Of a DNA stretch of 64,000 bases, positions 60,381 to 64,000 are shown one piece after another. Where the stretch lies: positions 124,001 to 188,000 of the forward strand of contig NZ_PHSN01000001.1 in the NCBI RefSeq assembly GCF_002871005.1. The letters are read 5' to 3'. The position numbers and the translations under genes were made by a program. The notes under the pieces were generated by a model. The model was not told the DNA's origin. It did no database searches and saw only the letters and a list, made by a program, of their open reading frames with translations. Each line of letters opens with the position of its first letter. Position 1 is the first letter of the stretch. This DNA is from Acidimangrovimonas sediminis (GTDB taxonomy: Bacteria; Pseudomonadota; Alphaproteobacteria; Rhodobacterales; Rhodobacteraceae).

Positions 60381-61100
60381 ATGCGCGTGCTTCAATTCTG
60401 GGCGCGGAGCGCTGTCATGCTCCTTGCCCTGAGCGGGGCGGCTCATGCCGATGTTACGGTGAGCCAGTCCAACGATCCGTCGGCCGCGGTGTCGGCCTCG
60501 GCCTCTGTCGACAGCCGTCTGTCGCGGTTGCTGGGCGTCGAGCGGACCGCCTACACCACGATCTCGCCGGATCGGCTGGAGAAGATCATCACCCCTCCGA
60601 CCGCCGTGGTGCGCAAGCAGAACGGCTATCCAGATCCCAAAACGATCGAATACAACTCCGAGTTCCTTTCGGATTTGCCGGTCGCCACGGGCGGGGCGCA
60701 ATGGAGCTGCCTTGCGGAGGCCGTCTACTTCGAATCGCGGGGCGAGCCGGTGAAGGGCCAGTTCGGCGTGGCCGAGGTGATCCTGAACCGCGTGGATTCG
60801 GGGCGTTTCCCCGATACCGTCTGCGGCGTGGTGAACCAGGGCGCGCATCTGCGCGGCGGCTGCCAGTTCTCTTTCGCCTGCGACGGCGCGCCCGAGACGA
60901 TCCACAACACCATCGCATTCCGGCGGGCGGGCAAGATCGCCCGGCTTCTGCTGGACGGCGCCCCGCGCGAAGTGACCGATGGGGCGACCTATTTCCACAC
61001 CCGCTGGGTGCATCCCTCGTGGTCGCACCGCTTCACCCATACAGCGACGGTGGGGGCGCACATGTTCTATCGGCTGCCGAGCCGCGTGGCGGCGAAGTAA
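60381..61100 (+). CDS. SleB-type cell-wall hydrolase
   Basis: 239 residues. Signal peptide ends near SGAAHADV. The hydrolase_2 domain contains WSCLAEAVYFESRGEPVKGQ with the catalytic Glu, then QFGVAEVILNRVDSGRFPDT, GCQFSFACDG and GATYFHTRWVHPSW. Such lytic enzymes cut peptidoglycan; in alphaproteobacteria they work in growth or division rather than spore germination. Mature N-terminal 80 residues are unassigned. Confidence 0.85.
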   Translation: MRVLQFWARSAVMLLALSGAAHADVTVSQSNDPSAAVSASASVDSRLSRLLGVERTAYTTISPDRLEKIITPPTAVVRKQNGYPDPKTIEYNSEFLSDLPVATGGAQWSCLAEAVYFESRGEPVKGQFGVAEVILNRVDSGRFPDTVCGVVNQGAHLRGGCQFSFACDGAPETIHNTIAFRRAGKIARLLLDGAPREVTDGATYFHTRWVHPSWSHRFTHTATVGAHMFYRLPSRVAAK

Positions 61101-61276
61101 CGCCGTCTGCCCGGGCCGGTCGTGGATGGGCGTCGCCGAATGGGGTTTGCCGCCTCTCGTCGTGCGCTGCGCTTCTCCTCGTGGATGTCGCGGTCGGGTC
61201 CGCGCCTGCCGCGCAGTGGCTGGGGTTGCGGGCCGTGGCGCGCTAGGGTAGGGCGCGGCCTGCAGGACGGAGACCC

Positions 61277-62212
61277 ATGACAGACAAGCTCAGGCGCGCC
61301 GGACAGGGCGCGCGGACCGACGACGAGGCGGCGCTGGCCTTCGCCCATCCCGAAGCGCGCGCCGCCGCTACCGCAAGCGCGGATCCGCGTGACCGGATCA
61401 GCCTGCGCGATCACGTGGTCGAAGCCGATATCGGGGCCTTCCAGCACGAGCGCGGGGCGCTGCAGCGGCTGCGCTTCGATGTGGTGGTCGAGGTGCGGGC
61501 CGAGGCGGGGCCTCTGGACGACGATGTCGACAGGATCCTGTCCTACGAGAAGATCGTCGAGGCGATCGACGTGGAGTTGCGGGCCGAGCGTCTGAACCTT
61601 CTCGAGACGCTGGCGGAGCGGGTGGCCGAGCGGCTGCTGGCGGAGCCGCGGGCGATGCGGGTCTTCGTGCGGATCGCCAAGCTGGACCGGGGGCCGTTCG
61701 AGCTTGGGGTCGAGATCGTGCGCGCCCGCAAGGGGCCGGCGGTGCGGGCGCCCGAGGGCGGTGTGCTGCATCCGGTCGTCGTTCTTCTCGACAACGCGGC
61801 GATCATGGCACCGGATCTCTCGGCGCGGCTCGATGCGCTGCAGGAGGGCGGCGCACCGCTGATCCTCTGCGTGGGTCTGCCGGACGGCGCGCGGCCCACG
61901 TCGGCGGTGGGACCGGCGCAGAGGCGGATCGACCTTCTGGCGATCGAGCAGAACGCCTGGGTGCTGGCCGGGCGCGACCGGCGCTGCGTGGTGGTGGCGA
62001 GTCGGACCGAGATCGACTCGGCCCTGCATCGCGGTCAGCCGATCGTCTGGGCGCCGTCCAAGATGGTGCTCGACGCGGTCGACGGGCCGGGCGGGGCGGA
62101 TCCGCTGCGGCTGGCGCTTTGGCTGGCCGAGGACTTCGCTGCGGCGAAGCTGGTGGTTCACGGCGATGTTGCAGTGCCGGCGGGAAGCCGCGTGGCGGTG
62201 GAGCGGGCCTAG
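61277..62212 (+). CDS. folB: Dihydroneopterin aldolase with an extra C-terminal domain
   Basis: 311 residues, more than twice the usual FolB length of about 120. FolB domain at about 40-150: DRISLRDHVVEADIGAFQHE, DVDRILSYEKIVEAIDVELR and LNLLETLAERVAERLLAEPR (active-site Glu and Tyr region). Residues 165-311 (HPVVVLLDNAAIMAPDLSAR through IVWAPSKMVLDAVDG to the end) form a separate alpha/beta-looking domain I do not recognise. Followed by folP, consistent with folate synthesis. Whether the tail is functional is unknown. Confidence 0.85.
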   Translation: MTDKLRRAGQGARTDDEAALAFAHPEARAAATASADPRDRISLRDHVVEADIGAFQHERGALQRLRFDVVVEVRAEAGPLDDDVDRILSYEKIVEAIDVELRAERLNLLETLAERVAERLLAEPRAMRVFVRIAKLDRGPFELGVEIVRARKGPAVRAPEGGVLHPVVVLLDNAAIMAPDLSARLDALQEGGAPLILCVGLPDGARPTSAVGPAQRRIDLLAIEQNAWVLAGRDRRCVVVASRTEIDSALHRGQPIVWAPSKMVLDAVDGPGGADPLRLALWLAEDFAAAKLVVHGDVAVPAGSRVAVERA

Positions 62213-62274
62213 CCCCGCCCCGGGTGGTCGGGGTTGCCCCGTGCCGGGTGGGGGGCTAAGCCGGGCCAGGGACG

Positions 62275-62303
62275 GGGCTGCCCGCGGCAGCCCTCCGGCG
62301 GGA
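62275..62303 (+). repeat. Intergenic hairpin with GGAATATTTGG tail, copy 3 (diverged)
   Basis: Hairpin GGGCTGCC-cgc-GGCAGCCC (62275-62293) followed by TCCGGCGGGAATATTTGG and an AAGATGAAG stretch. It has the same layout as copies 1 and 2 but a different stem. Lies 63 bases after folB and about 30 before folP, so it may also end the folB message. Confidence 0.5.
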
Positions 62304-62331
62304 ATATTTGGACCAAGATGAAGGCCATTGC

Positions 62332-63414
62332 GTGACCCAGTATTACCGACCGATCGCGATGCAGGATGCGGCGCGGCCCGAGGGGGCGCCGAGCCTGGCG
62401 GGCGGCTGGTGCTGGTTCGATCGGGTCGAGGTTCTGCAGCGGGGCGGCAGTGTCGGGGTGGTCGGGGTTTCCGATCTGCCGCAGGCGGTGATGGCGCGTC
62501 TCTGCGCGCCGCGGGCCGCGCTGGCGGGGCTGGGGATGAACCGGCCGCGGATCATGGGGATCCTGAACGTCACGCCCGACAGCTTCTCGGATGGCGGAAT
62601 GTTCGACGCGCCGGAGGCGGCGCTGGCGCACGCGCGTTCGATGCGCGCGGCGGGGGCGGAGATGCTCGACATCGGCGGCGAGAGCACGCGGCCCGGCGCG
62701 GCCGAGGTGCCGGTGGAGGCCGAGGCGGCGCGGGTCGCCCCGGTGATCGCGGCGCTCAGGGCCGGCGGGGATGAAGGGGCGATCTCGGTCGACACGCGCA
62801 AGGCCGGGGTTGCCCGGGCCGCGGTCGCGGCGGGGGCGGATCTGGTGAACGACGTCTCGGCGATGCTGTTCGACCCCGCGATGGCGGGAGCCGTGGCCGA
62901 GACCGGCGCCGCGCTCTGCCTGATGCATGCCCAGGGCGTGCCGGAGACGATGCAGGCCGATCCGCGCTATGACGACGTGCTGCTCGACGTTTACGATCAT
63001 CTCGAGGAACGGGTCGCGGCGGCGGAGGCGGCGGGCATCCCCCGGGCGCGGATCTGCGTCGACCCGGGCATCGGCTTCGGCAAGCGGCCGCAGCACAACC
63101 TGGCGCTGCTGCGCGGGCTGTCGCTGTTCCACGGCCTGGGGTGTCCGGTGCTGCTCGGGGTGTCGCGCAAGAAGTTCATCGGCACGATCGGACGGGCGGC
63201 GGAGGCGCGCGACCGTGCGCCGGGGTCGATCGCGCTGGCGCTGGGAGCGGTGGCGCAGGGGGTGCAGATCCTGCGCGTCCACGACGTTGCGCAGACGGCG
63301 CAGGCGCTGGCGCTCTGGCAGGCGCAATGGCAGCTCGATTGGCGGGCGGATTGGCCGGATGCGGGGCCGAAGGGGCCGTCTGACGGGCAGCCGGCACCGG
63401 CCCCGGCGCGGTAG
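62332..63414 (+). CDS. folP: Dihydropteroate synthase
   Basis: 360 residues from GTG 62332; TTG 62308 and ATG 62359 are alternatives. The TIM barrel begins at RPRIMGILNVTPDSFSDGG (pterin site) and continues with EMLDIGGESTRPGA, ISVDTRKAGVARAA, DLVNDVSAMLFDP and ICVDPGIGFGKRPQHNLALL, then GVSRKKFIG. It joins the pterin diphosphate to p-aminobenzoate. About 75 residues precede the barrel (DRVEVLQRGGSVGVVGVSDL and neighbours), seen in Rhodobacteraceae relatives as I recall. C-terminal Pro/Ala tail. Confidence 0.92.
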   Translation: MTQYYRPIAMQDAARPEGAPSLAGGWCWFDRVEVLQRGGSVGVVGVSDLPQAVMARLCAPRAALAGLGMNRPRIMGILNVTPDSFSDGGMFDAPEAALAHARSMRAAGAEMLDIGGESTRPGAAEVPVEAEAARVAPVIAALRAGGDEGAISVDTRKAGVARAAVAAGADLVNDVSAMLFDPAMAGAVAETGAALCLMHAQGVPETMQADPRYDDVLLDVYDHLEERVAAAEAAGIPRARICVDPGIGFGKRPQHNLALLRGLSLFHGLGCPVLLGVSRKKFIGTIGRAAEARDRAPGSIALALGAVAQGVQILRVHDVAQTAQALALWQAQWQLDWRADWPDAGPKGPSDGQPAPAPAR

Positions 63415-63441
63415 CGGCCGGGCAGGCAAGGAGAGGGATAG

Positions 63442-64000
63442 ATGGCACGCAAGCTTTTCGGGACCGACGGGGTGCGCGGGCGCGCGAATACCCATCCGAT
63501 GACCGCCGAGATGGCGTTGCGCCTTGGGGCGGCGGCGGGGCGGTACTTTCGCCGGTCCTCGGCGGGGGTGCACCGGGTGGTGATCGGCAAGGACACGCGG
63601 CTGTCGGGCTACATGCTGGAGACGGCGATGACCGCGGGGCTGACCTCTACCGGGATGAACGTGCTGCTGCTCGGCCCGGTGCCAACGCCGGCGGTGGGGT
63701 TCCTCACCCGGTCGATGCGGGCCGATCTCGGCGTGATGATCTCGGCCAGCCACAACCCGGCGCATGACAACGGGATCAAGTTCTTCGGCCCCGACGGGTT
63801 CAAGCTGTCGGACGAGGCGGAGGCCGAGATCGAAGCGATTCTCGAGGGCGAAATCGCCCCGGCTGCCCCCGAGCGGATCGGCCGTGCCCGGCGGATCGAC
63901 GATGGCCGCGGGCGCTATCAGGAATTCGTCAAGACGACCTTCCCGGCGGGGCTGCGGCTCGATGGGCTCAAGGTGGTGGTGGACTGCGCCCACGGCGCCT
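63442..64000 (+). CDS. glmM: Phosphoglucosamine mutase (N-terminal part, cut by window end)
   Basis: First 186 codons from ATG 63442 behind [30 protein letters not shown] is the family start, and the phosphoserine loop [20 protein letters not shown] places the active Ser at residue 103. Further on, [10 protein letters not shown] begins the second domain at the window edge. It converts glucosamine-6-phosphate to glucosamine-1-phosphate for peptidoglycan and LPS precursors. The folP-glmM order is common in proteobacteria. Confidence 0.95.
   Translation, partial: MARKLFGTDGVRGRANTHPMTAEMALRLGAAAGRYFRRSSAGVHRVVIGKDTRLSGYMLETAMTAGLTSTGMNVLLLGPVPTPAVGFLTRSMRADLGVMISASHNPAHDNGIKFFGPDGFKLSDEAEAEIEAILEGEIAPAAPERIGRARRIDDGRGRYQEFVKTTFPAGLRLDGLKVVVDCAHGA

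Noticed and set aside
1-64000. CRISPR arrays, complete insertion sequences, rRNA genes, replication origin
   Set aside because: None seen: no regular repeat-spacer pattern, no intact transposase, no rRNA-like sequence, and no DnaA-box cluster or partition genes.

Overview
GC-rich (mostly well above 65 %) alphaproteobacterial chromosome, best fitted by Rhodobacteraceae (Rhodobacterales). Supporting signs are the glyQ / DUF6446-like membrane protein / glyS arrangement, lysC followed by ptsP, folB-folP-glmM in series, a stand-alone NDUFS4-type complex I protein, and many ABC and TRAP uptake cassettes each with its own regulator. All calls come from reading the sequence; no searches were run.

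Layout. 1-4437: sugar ABC transporter of the YtfR-YtfT-YjfF (galactofuranose) type plus a GntR/FCD regulator, joined by ATGA overlaps; the binding-protein gene lies outside the window. 4469-5874: a graveyard of three truncated genes (UTRA tail, TctA piece, DUF3604 C-terminal half). 5972-8167: TDT/SLAC1-type anion exporter and divergent LysR regulator around a palindromic operator. 8183-19888: a minus-strand catabolic block (M20 N-carbamoyl-amino-acid/beta-ureidopropionase-type hydrolase, LysR regulator, dipeptide-type ABC transporter, omega-aminotransferase, amidase, GhrA-like reductase). 20200-22559: an APH-fold small-molecule kinase and a PLP phospho-lyase. 22579-30724: GntR regulator divergent from dihydropyrimidinase/imidase, Asp/Glu-racemase-family enzyme, TRAP transporter, cyclase-family hydrolase and amidase.

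30818-40643: conserved NDUFS4-like gene, then an accessory zone with lower-GC genes (DUF6880, PD-(D/E)XK nuclease, poly-gamma-glutamate hydrolase), a WYL regulator/EamA exporter pair, a LprI-domain secreted pair, and a broken integrase N-terminus lying directly at the 3' end of tRNA-Gln(UUG). 40883-64000: mostly housekeeping (thpR, Nudix, DUF1178, lysC, ptsP, GST, a trypsin-fold protein without catalytic residues, glyQS, a degenerate PPDK paralogue, SleB-type hydrolase, folB, folP, glmM cut by the window end).

How it fits together. The two central blocks hold enzymes that open cyclic amides/ureides, remove carbamoyl or amide groups, transaminate the amine and reduce the carbonyl, each with its own importer. 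The clearest new signal is a 42-bp site found twice with identical internal spacing, upstream of the M20 hydrolase and upstream of the dipeptide-type transporter. It carries a T-N11-A LysR box and suggests that the LysR protein encoded between the two operons controls both. Other points of interest are the kinase/phospho-lyase pair, the degenerate protease and PPDK paralogues, an atypical-codon patch inside glyS, and a recurring intergenic hairpin with a GATATTT-like tail.
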